Part shown: positions 9,759 through 17,508 of the stretch, in pieces
Layout of the letters: each line of letters opens with the position of its first letter
How positions within the stretch are numbered: the stretch's first letter is position 1
NCBI RefSeq assembly: GCF_900108315.1
Contig: NZ_FNVB01000003.1
Coordinates: 62,001 to 126,000, forward strand
Source: Saccharopolyspora kobensis
GTDB lineage: Bacteria; Actinomycetota; Actinomycetes; Mycobacteriales; Pseudonocardiaceae
Reading direction: 5' to 3'
DNA: 64,000 bases
Position numbers and translations under genes: made by a program
Notes under the pieces: model-generated
What the model saw: the letters and a program-made list of their open reading frames with translations, nothing else
What the model was told of the DNA's origin: nothing
The model's database searches: none

Positions 9759-11153
9759 GTGTCCTCACCCGCTGCCGAACAGTTCTCTTCCCTGCAGACC
9801 CGCGCGGCGCGGCTGCTCGCGACCACGACGAAGACACCGCCGCAGATGCAGTCCATCAGCTCCCGGAACCTGCTCCGGAAGCTGCCGTGGCTGACCGTCT
9901 CCAGCGGCACCTACCGGGTGAACCGGCGGCTGCAGATCAAGGTCGGGCGCGGACGGGTGTCGTTCGTCCAGGAGGGCACCGACGTCCGCATCGTCCCGGA
10001 GACCCTCACCGAGCTCGCCGCGCTGCGCGGCTACACCGATGTGGACGTCCTGACCAGACTGGCGGGGATGTTCACCGTCCGGCAGGTGACGCCGGGCGAG
10101 GTGCTCGCCGCGGAGGGCAGCCCGATCCGGGAGGTCTTCGTCGTCGCGCACGGCCGGGTGGAGCGGCTGGCGACCGGCGAGTACGGCACCGTCGACCACC
10201 TCGGCGTGATCACCGACGGCGACCAGGTCGGTGACGAGGCGGTCGGCGTGGAGGACCCGACGTGGTCGGCGACGCTGCGCTGCGCCACCTCCGGCACGAT
10301 CATGGTGCTGAACTGGGACGCCCTGGGCGGGCTGCTCGAGACCGAAGAGGGGCTGCGCGCACACCTGGACGACTTCGCGCGGCGCCGCGCGCTACCGCAG
10401 AACCGGCGCGGCGAGGCCGAGATCGCGCTGTCCGCCGGGCACCTCGGCGAGGCGCTGCTGCCCGGCTCGTTCGTCGACTACGAGCTGGGGCCCCGGGAGT
10501 ACGAGCTGTCGCTGACGCAGACGGTGCTGCAGGTGCACACCCGCGTCGCCGACCTCTACAACGACCCGATGAACCAGGTCGAGGAGCAGCTGCGGCTCAC
10601 CGTCGAGGAGATCCGCGAGACCCAAGAGCACGAGCTGCTGCACAACCCGGACTTCGGCCTGCTGCACAACACCTCCTACGACCAGCGGATCTCCACCCGG
10701 ACCGGCCCGCCGACGCCCGACGACCTGGACGACCTGCTGTCCATGCGGCGTTCCACGGACGCGTTCTTCGCGCACCCGAAGGCGATCACCGCGTTCCTGC
10801 GGGAGTGCAACCGGCGGGGCCTGGCGGTGGACGCCGCGGTGCAGGACGACGGGTCGAAAGCGCTGTCCTGGCGCGGTGTTCCGGTCTACCCGCTGGGCAA
10901 GATCGGCCTCACCGACCACAACACCACCTCGATCATCGCGATGCGCCGAGGCGAGGAGAAGCAGGGCGTCGTCGGGCTCCAGCCCGCCGAGCTGCCCGAC
11001 CAGGTGCAGCCCGGGCTGAACGTGCGGTTCATGGGCATCACCGATCAGGCCATCCTGCGCTACCTGGTGTCGGCCTACTACAGCGTCGCGCCGCTGGTGC
11101 CGGACGCGGTCGGGTTGCTGGAGCACGTCGAGATCGGCCGGACGGACTCCTGA
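9759..11153 (+). CDS. Family 2B encapsulin nanocompartment shell protein with cyclic-nucleotide-binding-like insert
   Basis: 464 aa. An N-terminal arm ([20 protein letters not shown]) and an HK97-like part to ~90 are followed by a CRP-like cyclic-nucleotide-binding fold at ~100-205 ([38 protein letters not shown]). The HK97-type E-loop, P-domain and A-domain regions then continue to the end ([20 protein letters not shown], then [15 protein letters not shown]). This is the known layout of family 2B encapsulins, which assemble into icosahedral shells and are often encoded next to terpene cyclases. I chose the GTG at 9759 because GGGAGG lies 8 bp upstream; the frame is open to 9705. It is first in the operon and overlaps the cyclase (TGATG). 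Whether the insert binds a nucleotide cannot be judged. Confidence 0.88.
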   Translation: MSSPAAEQFSSLQTRAARLLATTTKTPPQMQSISSRNLLRKLPWLTVSSGTYRVNRRLQIKVGRGRVSFVQEGTDVRIVPETLTELAALRGYTDVDVLTRLAGMFTVRQVTPGEVLAAEGSPIREVFVVAHGRVERLATGEYGTVDHLGVITDGDQVGDEAVGVEDPTWSATLRCATSGTIMVLNWDALGGLLETEEGLRAHLDDFARRRALPQNRRGEAEIALSAGHLGEALLPGSFVDYELGPREYELSLTQTVLQVHTRVADLYNDPMNQVEEQLRLTVEEIRETQEHELLHNPDFGLLHNTSYDQRISTRTGPPTPDDLDDLLSMRRSTDAFFAHPKAITAFLRECNRRGLAVDAAVQDDGSKALSWRGVPVYPLGKIGLTDHNTTSIIAMRRGEEKQGVVGLQPAELPDQVQPGLNVRFMGITDQAILRYLVSAYYSVAPLVPDAVGLLEHVEIGRTDS

Positions 11154-12217
11154 TGATCGAGCTCATCGCGCACGAAACACCGGTCCCCGTGCAACAACCG
11201 CACACCGGTGGTGTGCAGGGGACCAGCGCGTGCACCGCTCCGGGAACGCAGCGGCGGACCACCGTGCTGCACTGCCCGCCCGCTCCGCCGGAGCGGCCCG
11301 AGGCCGCGGCCGAGATCAACAGCCGCGTCGTGGAGTGGATGACGGGGCTCGGGCTGGGCAGCGCGGCGAACGTCGAGGGCGTCTACAAGCACGACCCGGG
11401 GCGCGGGATCACGTTGTGCCACCCGGGAAGCCAGGACGTCGACCGGATGACCGCGGCGGGCAAGATGATCGTCGCCGAGACCGCGGTGGACGACTACTTC
11501 TGCGAGACCAACAGCCAGCGCGACTCCAACGACCAGACGATCGGGCCGAACCTGTCGCTGGCGCAGTCGGCGATCGACGCACCGTGCCTGACTCCCGGGT
11601 ACCAGGCGCTGTGGGAGGAGCAGCGCACCAGCCACCCGGTGCTGCGCGCCCAGCACGAGGCCTTCGAGGACCTCAAGCGGATCAGCAGCCCGGCGCAGGC
11701 GCAGCGCACGCGGCACGACATCGCCCAGCTCTACCTCGGCTACAACGCCGAGAACGGGTGGCGACTGATCAACCGGCTGCCACCGGCGTGGCAGTACCTC
11801 GCCAACCGGCAGATGAACTCCTTCCGCCCGTGCCTGGACCTCACAGACGTGCTCGACGGCTACGAGCTGCCCGATGCGCTGCACGCCCACCCGCTGGTGC
11901 AGGACTGCACGGCGCGGGCGTCGCTGATCGCCACCCTGCACAACGACCTGGCCTCCTGCGAGCGGGAGATCCGCGAGCACGGCCTGCCGTTCAACCTGCC
12001 CGCCGTGATCGCCGCGGAGGAGCGCATCCCGCTCGACGAGGCGTTCATCAAGGCCTGCGAGGTGCACAACGAACTGATCCGCGCCTTCGAGGACGACACC
12101 GAGCGCACCACCGCCGCACTCCCCGATCCGGTGGTCGCCCGCTTCCTGACCGGGCTGTGGGCCTGGATCGCCGGAAGCCGCCACTGGCACTTCACCACCG
12201 CCCGACACTCCGCGTGA
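11153..12217 (+). CDS. 2-methylisoborneol synthase-type class I terpene cyclase (probable encapsulin cargo)
   Basis: 354 aa. The Mg-binding Asp-rich motif is DDYFCE at 113-118 and the second metal site is NDLASCERE at 264-272 (N264, S268, E272, the NDxxSxxxE triad). The order of neighbours, especially the GPP methyltransferase, identifies the likely reaction: 2-methyl-GPP to 2-methylisoborneol. The N-terminal disordered part is only ~40 residues, much shorter than the long Pro-rich leader I recall in Streptomyces 2-MIB synthases. PHTGGVQGTSA at 16-26 may be a remaining cargo-loading peptide. The C-terminal Arg-Tyr pair typical of terpene cyclases reads Arg-His (TTARHS). The start overlaps the encapsulin stop, implying coupled translation. 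Confidence 0.85.
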   Translation: MIELIAHETPVPVQQPHTGGVQGTSACTAPGTQRRTTVLHCPPAPPERPEAAAEINSRVVEWMTGLGLGSAANVEGVYKHDPGRGITLCHPGSQDVDRMTAAGKMIVAETAVDDYFCETNSQRDSNDQTIGPNLSLAQSAIDAPCLTPGYQALWEEQRTSHPVLRAQHEAFEDLKRISSPAQAQRTRHDIAQLYLGYNAENGWRLINRLPPAWQYLANRQMNSFRPCLDLTDVLDGYELPDALHAHPLVQDCTARASLIATLHNDLASCEREIREHGLPFNLPAVIAAEERIPLDEAFIKACEVHNELIRAFEDDTERTTAALPDPVVARFLTGLWAWIAGSRHWHFTTARHSA

Positions 12218-12230
12218 AAGGACCCGCTCG

Positions 12231-13088
12231 ATGACCAACACGATCCAGCAGCACCCCACCACCGGCAGCGTCTACCAGGGCAGCGTCGCGGAGTACTGGA
12301 ACAAGGAGGCCAACCCGGTCAACATCGAGCTCGGCGAGGTCGACGGCTACTTCCACCACCACTACGGCATCGGCGAGCCGGACTGGTCGGTGACCGAGGG
12401 CGAACCGGCCACCGCCCGCGAGCGCATCACCGCCGAGCTGCACCGGCTGGAGACCAAGCAGGCCGAACTGCTGCTCGGCCACCTCGGCGAGATCGAGCCG
12501 AAGCACCGGATCATGGACGCCGGCTGCGGTCGCGGCGGCAGCTCCTTCATGGCCCACGAGCGCTTCGGCTGCTGGGTGGACGGCGTCTCCATCTCCCGCA
12601 AGCAGGTGGACTTCGCCAACGAGCAGGCGCACCAGCGCGGCGTCTCGGACAAGGTGGCCTTCCACCAGCTCAACATGCTCGACACCGGCTTCGAGACCGG
12701 CAGCATGCGGGCGATCTGGAACAACGAGTCCACCATGTACACCGATCTCGCCGACCTGTTCGCCGAGCACTCGCGGCTGCTCTCGCGCGGCGGGCGCTAC
12801 GTGACGATCACCGGTTGCTACAACGACGTCTACGGCCTGCCCTCGCGCGCGGTGTCGACCATCAACGCGCACTACATCTGCGACATCCACCCGCGCTCGG
12901 GCTACTTCCGCGCGATGGCCGCCAACCGGCTGGTGCCCACCGCGGTGGTGGACCTGACCGAGGCGACCCTGCCCTACTGGCGGCTGCGCGCCCGATCGCC
13001 GCTGGTGACGGGCATCGAGGAGGCGTTCATCGAGGCCTACACCAGCGGCGCCTTCCAGTACCTGCTCATCGCCGCGGACCGGGTCTGA
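12231..13088 (+). CDS. Geranyl diphosphate 2-C-methyltransferase
   Basis: 285 aa SAM-dependent methyltransferase. The SAM-binding motif I is DAGCGRGGSS at 96-105; GVSISRKQVDFANEQAHQRG and AIWNNESTMYTDLADLF follow, both typical of the geranyl-diphosphate C-methyltransferase group. It methylates C2 of GPP to give 2-methyl-GPP, the substrate of the upstream cyclase. The ATG lies 13 bp after the cyclase stop with AAAGGACCCGCTCG in front. The N-terminal part (SVYQGSVAEYWNKEANPVNI) is also characteristic. A hairpin follows at 13103-13136. Confidence 0.92.
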   Translation: MTNTIQQHPTTGSVYQGSVAEYWNKEANPVNIELGEVDGYFHHHYGIGEPDWSVTEGEPATARERITAELHRLETKQAELLLGHLGEIEPKHRIMDAGCGRGGSSFMAHERFGCWVDGVSISRKQVDFANEQAHQRGVSDKVAFHQLNMLDTGFETGSMRAIWNNESTMYTDLADLFAEHSRLLSRGGRYVTITGCYNDVYGLPSRAVSTINAHYICDIHPRSGYFRAMAANRLVPTAVVDLTEATLPYWRLRARSPLVTGIEEAFIEAYTSGAFQYLLIAADRV

Positions 13089-13102
13089 ACACGTGCTGCC
13101 CG

Positions 13103-13136
13103 GCGGCGCCGGAGGGTTCGCGCTCTCCGGCGCCGC
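13103..13136 (+). terminator. Intra-operon hairpin between methyltransferase and polyprenyl synthase
   Basis: GCGGCGCCGGAG and CTCCGGCGCCGC form a perfect 12-bp stem with a 10-nt loop in the 74-bp gap after the methyltransferase. There is no U-run. It may attenuate transcription or stabilise the upstream mRNA rather than end the operon. Confidence 0.5.
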
Positions 13137-13162
13137 GAGGACAAGGAGACTAAGGGGCAGGA

Positions 13163-14224
13163 ATGGGCATGGTGGATCTGGACGAGATCCGCGCCGAGGT
13201 CGACTCCGCGCTCGCGGGGTTCTTCGACCGCGCGACGCTCGCCGGCGGGATCGAACCGCATTCCGACGACATGATCGAGGTGATCGAAGGTTTCGTGCTG
13301 TCCGGCGGCAAGCGCGTCCGCCCGGTCCTGTGCGCCCTGGGCTGGCTGGCCGCCGACCCGCAGCCGCGCTGCCGGGCACCGCTGATCGGGCTGGCCGCCG
13401 GGCTGGAGATGTTCCACGCCGCGATCCTGATCCACGACGACGTCATGGACCGCTCCGCCACGCGGCGCGGCAGGCCGACCGTGCACCGGGTGATGGCCGC
13501 GCTGCGCCCGGACCGCGGCGGCGAGGACGGCGAGTGGTACGGGACCTGCGCGGCGATCGTGCTCGGCGATCTCGCGCTGGCCTGGGCCGACAAGCTCACC
13601 TGCGAGCAGCTCAGCGCCGAGCAGCTGGGCCGGGTGCTGCCGCAGATCGCGCAGATGCGGCACGAGGTCACCATCGGCCAGTACCTGGACCTGCACTCGG
13701 CGGGCGCCCGGTCGGCGGACGCGGACCTGGCCGAGATGATCACCCGCTACAAGACCGCCTACTACACCGTGTACCGGCCGCTGTCGATCGGCGCGGCGGC
13801 GGGCAACGCCTCCCGCGAGGCGACGCGGGTGCTGCACCACTACGGCATGCCGGTGGGCAAGGCGTTCCAGCTGCGCGACGACCTGCTGGGCGTCTTCGGC
13901 GATCCGCTGCTCACCGGGAAGGCGGTGACCGACGATGCGAGGGAGGGAAAGCACACCGCGCTCATCGCCCACGCGCTGACCACCGCGAGCTCGCCGCAGG
14001 CGGTGAAACTCGGCCAGCTGTGGGGAAAACCGGACATCACCGAGTCCGAAGTGGACGTCGTGCGGGAGATCCTGACCGCCACCGGGACGGTCCGCGCCGT
14101 GGAGAACCTCATCACCGACCACCACCGCGCCGCGCTCGCCGCGCTGGAAACCCCGCACCTGCCCACCGAGGTGGCCGAGGCGCTGCGCACCATCGCCGAC
14201 CAAGCAGTGGAGCGTGACCGATGA
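13163..14224 (+). CDS. Polyprenyl (geranyl/farnesyl) diphosphate synthase
   Basis: 353 aa, an all-alpha trans-prenyltransferase. The first Asp-rich motif is HDDVMD (D92, D93, D96) preceded by FVLSGGKRVRPVLCALGWLA. The second lies in FQLRDDLLGVFGD at ~236-248 (D239, D240). It condenses DMAPP with IPP; in this cluster the expected product is GPP for methylation. Chain length cannot be read from the sequence with certainty. The ATG at 13163 follows AAGGAGACTAAGGGGCAGGA. The 3' end overlaps ispH by 4 bp (ATGA). Confidence 0.93.
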   Translation: MGMVDLDEIRAEVDSALAGFFDRATLAGGIEPHSDDMIEVIEGFVLSGGKRVRPVLCALGWLAADPQPRCRAPLIGLAAGLEMFHAAILIHDDVMDRSATRRGRPTVHRVMAALRPDRGGEDGEWYGTCAAIVLGDLALAWADKLTCEQLSAEQLGRVLPQIAQMRHEVTIGQYLDLHSAGARSADADLAEMITRYKTAYYTVYRPLSIGAAAGNASREATRVLHHYGMPVGKAFQLRDDLLGVFGDPLLTGKAVTDDAREGKHTALIAHALTTASSPQAVKLGQLWGKPDITESEVDVVREILTATGTVRAVENLITDHHRAALAALETPHLPTEVAEALRTIADQAVERDR

Positions 14225-15156
14225 CCAAGCGGGTGCTGCTGGCCTCGTCGCGCGGGACGTGCGCAGGCGTGGACCGGGCCATCGAGACGGTCGAGAACGC
14301 CCTCGCGCGCTGGGGGCCGCCGGTGTACGTGCGGCACCAGATCGTGCACAACACGCACGTCATCGCCGCGCTCGAAGCCCGAGGCGCGATCTTCGTCGAG
14401 GATGTCGCCGAGGTGCCGGAGGGTGCGCGCGTCATCTTCTCCGCGCACGGCGTGTCCCCCGTCGTGCGGACGGCGGCGTCCAGCCGGCGGCTGGAGGTGG
14501 TCGACGCGACGTGCCCGCTGGTGAGCAAGGTGCACAAGGAGGCGGTGCGGTTCGCCGGTGACGGCCGCACCGTCCTGCTGATCGGGCACGCCGGTCACGA
14601 GGAGATCGTCGGCATCATGGGCGAGGCGCCCGAGTCGATCCGGCTGGTGGAGTCCACCGGCGATGCGGCCTCGGTCGAGGTGCCCGACCCGGGCCGGGTG
14701 GTGTGGCTGTGCCAGACCACGCTCGCCATCGACGAGGCGATGGAGATCGTCGGCGTGCTCCGCGACCGCTTCCCGGCGCTGGCCGATCCGCCGTCGGACG
14801 ACATCTGCTTCGCGACCCAGAACCGGCAGAACGCCATCAAGTCCGTCGCGCCGCGCTGCGACGTCGTGCTGGTGGTCGGTTCGCCGAACTCCTCCAACTC
14901 CCGGCGCCTGGTGGAGGTCGCCGCGGCGGCCGGGGCCGGGGCCGCGCACCTGGTGGACGGTGCCGGCGAGCTCGACCCCGCTTGGCTGGACGGCGCGGAG
15001 ACGGTCGGCGTGACCTCCGGGGCGTCGGTGCCGGAAGTCCTGGTCACCCATCTCCTCGACCGCTTGGCGGGCCTGGGTTTCGACCAGGTCGAAACCCAGC
15101 AGGGCGTCGCCGAGCCCCAGCGGTTCAGCCTCCCGCTGCCGTTGCGCGCCGGCTGA
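14221..15156 (+). CDS. ispH: 4-hydroxy-3-methylbut-2-enyl diphosphate reductase (IspH)
   Basis: 311 aa. The three [4Fe-4S] cysteines are present: C14 (RGTCAGVDRAIE), C98 (DATCPLVSKVHKEAV) and C196 (DDICFATQNRQNA). FSAHGVSP is also present. It makes IPP and DMAPP in the last step of the MEP pathway. Its place at the end of a terpene operon, overlapping the prenyl synthase start by 4 bp, suggests a cluster-specific copy that boosts precursor supply. The first motif reads SSRGTC rather than the common PRGFC. The operon ends at the hairpin 15167-15200. Confidence 0.95.
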   Translation: MTKRVLLASSRGTCAGVDRAIETVENALARWGPPVYVRHQIVHNTHVIAALEARGAIFVEDVAEVPEGARVIFSAHGVSPVVRTAASSRRLEVVDATCPLVSKVHKEAVRFAGDGRTVLLIGHAGHEEIVGIMGEAPESIRLVESTGDAASVEVPDPGRVVWLCQTTLAIDEAMEIVGVLRDRFPALADPPSDDICFATQNRQNAIKSVAPRCDVVLVVGSPNSSNSRRLVEVAAAAGAGAAHLVDGAGELDPAWLDGAETVGVTSGASVPEVLVTHLLDRLAGLGFDQVETQQGVAEPQRFSLPLPLRAG

Positions 15157-15166
15157 GCTTCCAGGC

Positions 15167-15200
15167 GGCCCGGTGCCGGGACGCTACCCGGCACCGGGCC
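15167..15200. terminator. Bidirectional hairpin terminator after ispH
   Basis: GGCCCGGTGCCGGG and CCCGGCACCGGGCC form a perfect 14-bp stem with a 6-nt loop (ACGCTA), between the convergent ispH and the minus-strand membrane protein gene. Confidence 0.78.
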
Positions 15201-15207
15201 GGCCGGC

Positions 15208-16485
15208 TCAGCGGGGAGCGTCGCGGAGCACGCCGCTGACGTTGACCAGCTCCACGCAGCGGTCGGCCTGCCTGCCGGAGGGCGGGGTTCCCGGGCGGGA
15301 GCAGCGCACCGTCACGGTCACCACCTCTTCGCTGGAGACCTCCAGCGGTGTCACCCAGTGCAGGTCCTGGTTGCGGAAGGTCTCCAGGGCGATCGTGGTG
15401 ATGGTGCGGTCGCCGAGCTCGATGGTGAGCAGGCCTTCGTCGCCCTGGTAGTTCGCCATCACCAGGTCGGTGACGTAGAAGATCTTGCCCTCCGGGACGC
15501 TTTCGGAGGTGCCGTTGTTGGTGCGGCCGGAACCGGTCCGCACCTCGACGGTCTGCGAGACCTGCTGGCCGCCCGCCGACTGGCCGCCCGGCGGCTGCCC
15601 GCCGGGTGTCTCGCCGGGCTGCTCGCCCGGCGGCACCTGCGGTTCCGGCTGTTCCGGGGGCGGTGGTGCGAGCAGCTTGCCCTCTCTCGCCAGCTCGATC
15701 GTCTTCTGCTCGGCCGCTTCCCGCGCCGCGGTCTCCACCGCCTTGCGCCCCAGGGTGAGCCAGAACAGCACCAGCGCCAGCAGCAGGGCGAGCAGCGCGA
15801 GCAGCCAGCGCGGCAGCAACGGCAGCTGGACCAGTTCCCCGTCCAGCTCCTCCGGCACCAGCGGCTGATCGCCGGTCGTCCCCGCGTCGACGGCGGCGGT
15901 GAGCTGGAACGGGCGGCTGACCGGTTTGCCGAACCAGAGCAAGCCGCTCGCCCGCGCCCGCAGGCGCAGCTCGGCGCGCTCCCCCGGCTCCAGCTCGGGG
16001 CGCTCCTCGTCGAAGGTGAAGCGCAGGTCCTCCGCCGGATCGGTCGCCACCAACGGCATCGCGACCGGTGTGTTGCCCTGGTTGTGCAGGTTCACCTGGA
16101 ACCGGCCGCTGCGCCACGCGCGCCGGCGCTGCGGGCTGAGCGAGGCCCGGTATCGGTGGAACGGCGCGATGACGACGGTCGTCTCCGGAACCACCACCAT
16201 CCCGGGCTGCTCCACCGGGACGACCCGGACCGCCAGCGGCACCTCACCGGCTCGCACGGAGGCCGACAGCGGCGGGCGCAGGACCAGGGTGACCGCGCCC
16301 TGCGCACCCGGGTAGAGCGGCAGCCGAGCGGGTTCCACCGTCACCCAGTCCGCGCACTCGCCCACGACCTCGAACTCGTAGGCCTCGACGATGTCGGTGT
16401 TGTTGCGCACCGAGAGAGTGGTGGTCGCCTCCCCGCCCGGGCTTACCTCCACCCGCGGGCTGTCGAGCTCGGCATATGGCGTCAC
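15208..16485 (-). CDS. Ig-like/NEW3-type single-pass membrane protein at the edge of the contractile injection locus
   Basis: About 425 aa. The first ~220 residues hold two beta-rich Ig-like domains (SPRVEVSPGGEATTTLSVRN, then RFQVNLHNQGNTPVAMPLVA). One strong membrane helix follows (LLPRWLLALLALLLALVLFW), then a charged helix, a Pro/Gly/Gln-rich linker and a C-terminal beta domain (GKIFYVTDLVMANYQGDEGL). There is no signal peptide, so the Ig-like part is probably cytoplasmic and the C-terminal domain outside. I chose GTG 16485; upstream codons read as non-coding. I recall similar proteins beside actinobacterial injection systems. A docking or anchoring role is a guess. Confidence 0.62.
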   Translation of the reverse strand: MTPYAELDSPRVEVSPGGEATTTLSVRNNTDIVEAYEFEVVGECADWVTVEPARLPLYPGAQGAVTLVLRPPLSASVRAGEVPLAVRVVPVEQPGMVVVPETTVVIAPFHRYRASLSPQRRRAWRSGRFQVNLHNQGNTPVAMPLVATDPAEDLRFTFDEERPELEPGERAELRLRARASGLLWFGKPVSRPFQLTAAVDAGTTGDQPLVPEELDGELVQLPLLPRWLLALLALLLALVLFWLTLGRKAVETAAREAAEQKTIELAREGKLLAPPPPEQPEPQVPPGEQPGETPGGQPPGGQSAGGQQVSQTVEVRTGSGRTNNGTSESVPEGKIFYVTDLVMANYQGDEGLLTIELGDRTITTIALETFRNQDLHWVTPLEVSSEEVVTVTVRCSRPGTPPSGRQADRCVELVNVSGVLRDAPR

Positions 16486-16773
16486 AGCGCTGAACGTAGC
16501 CGTGTTCGCCCGCCGCGAGCAGAGCAGCGAGGGCAACGCGGGGGCAACGCTGCTGCCCCCGCGGAGATCAGCCGGTGCCCTTCGCGAATACCGTGAATTC
16601 CCGTTGCACGACAAGCACAATCCCCGCCCTTGTCGTTGATTTCACCGACGAACCACCCGATTTGCCCTGCGGTAGCGCGGAATGGAGCACCGCAGCGAGC
16701 GGCCGAACGGTCGGACCGTCCCACGCGAGAACGCGCAACACTGGATGCACGGGCGTTCTAACGAGGAGAGGCG

Positions 16774-17394
16774 ATGACGAGGATCCCTGTCGCGGTCTAC
16801 GCATCCGATCCGATACTCGAGGCCGGGGTGACCCACCAGCTGCGCCTGCGTCCCGAGGTGGAGATGCTCAGACCCAGCGACGAGCAGCGCGCCGAGGTGT
16901 CGCTGGTCGTGGTGGACCGGCTCGACGACGCCTCCGGTCAGCTGCTGCGCCGCCTGCAGCGCACCTCCTCGGTCCGCACCGGGCTGATCATCGGCGAGTT
17001 CGAGCAGGACGCGCTGCAGACCACCATCGAGTGCGGTGTGGCCGCGGTCCTGCGCCGCCGCGACGCCGACCAGGACCGGCTGGTGGGGATGATCACGGCG
17101 CTGGTCCGCGGGGAGGGCGTGCTGCCCGGCGACATGGTCGGCAGGCTGCTCGACCACGTGGGCAAGCTGCAGCGCAGCGTCGCCACGGCCGGGCACACGC
17201 TCTCCACGCTGGCCACCCGCGAGGCCGAGGTGCTCCGCCTCATCGCGGACGGCTTCGACACCAGGGAGATCTCGGTCAAGATGTCCTACTCCGAGCGGAC
17301 GGTGAAGAACATCCTCCAGGAGGTCACCTCGCGCCTGCAGCTGCGCAACCGAGCGCACGCCGTCGGCTACGCCATGCGGCACGGCCTGATCTGA
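16774..17394 (+). CDS. LuxR/NarL-type regulator with degenerate receiver domain
   Basis: 206 aa. The C-terminal LuxR helix-turn-helix is clear (STLATREAEVLRLIADGFDT, then EISVKMSYSERTVKNILQEV). The N-terminal ~120 residues follow a receiver fold, but the acidic pocket is poor: the phospho-acceptor region reads VSLVVVDRLDD and the usual Lys near the end of the domain is Arg (VLRRRDADQD). It may work without phosphorylation. GAGGAG lies 6 bp before the ATG. It is the nearest regulator upstream of the injection genes and is plausibly their activator. Confidence 0.82.
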   Translation: MTRIPVAVYASDPILEAGVTHQLRLRPEVEMLRPSDEQRAEVSLVVVDRLDDASGQLLRRLQRTSSVRTGLIIGEFEQDALQTTIECGVAAVLRRRDADQDRLVGMITALVRGEGVLPGDMVGRLLDHVGKLQRSVATAGHTLSTLATREAEVLRLIADGFDTREISVKMSYSERTVKNILQEVTSRLQLRNRAHAVGYAMRHGLI

Positions 17395-17508
17395 GCTGCC
17401 CGAAAGTGCCGAAGGGCTGCCCGCGCAACTGCCTGTCGGCTCCTGGGGACGCGCGCGGATCAGCGCCAGGATGCTGGGCACAGCCATCACCTGCGACGGA
17501 GGTCAACC

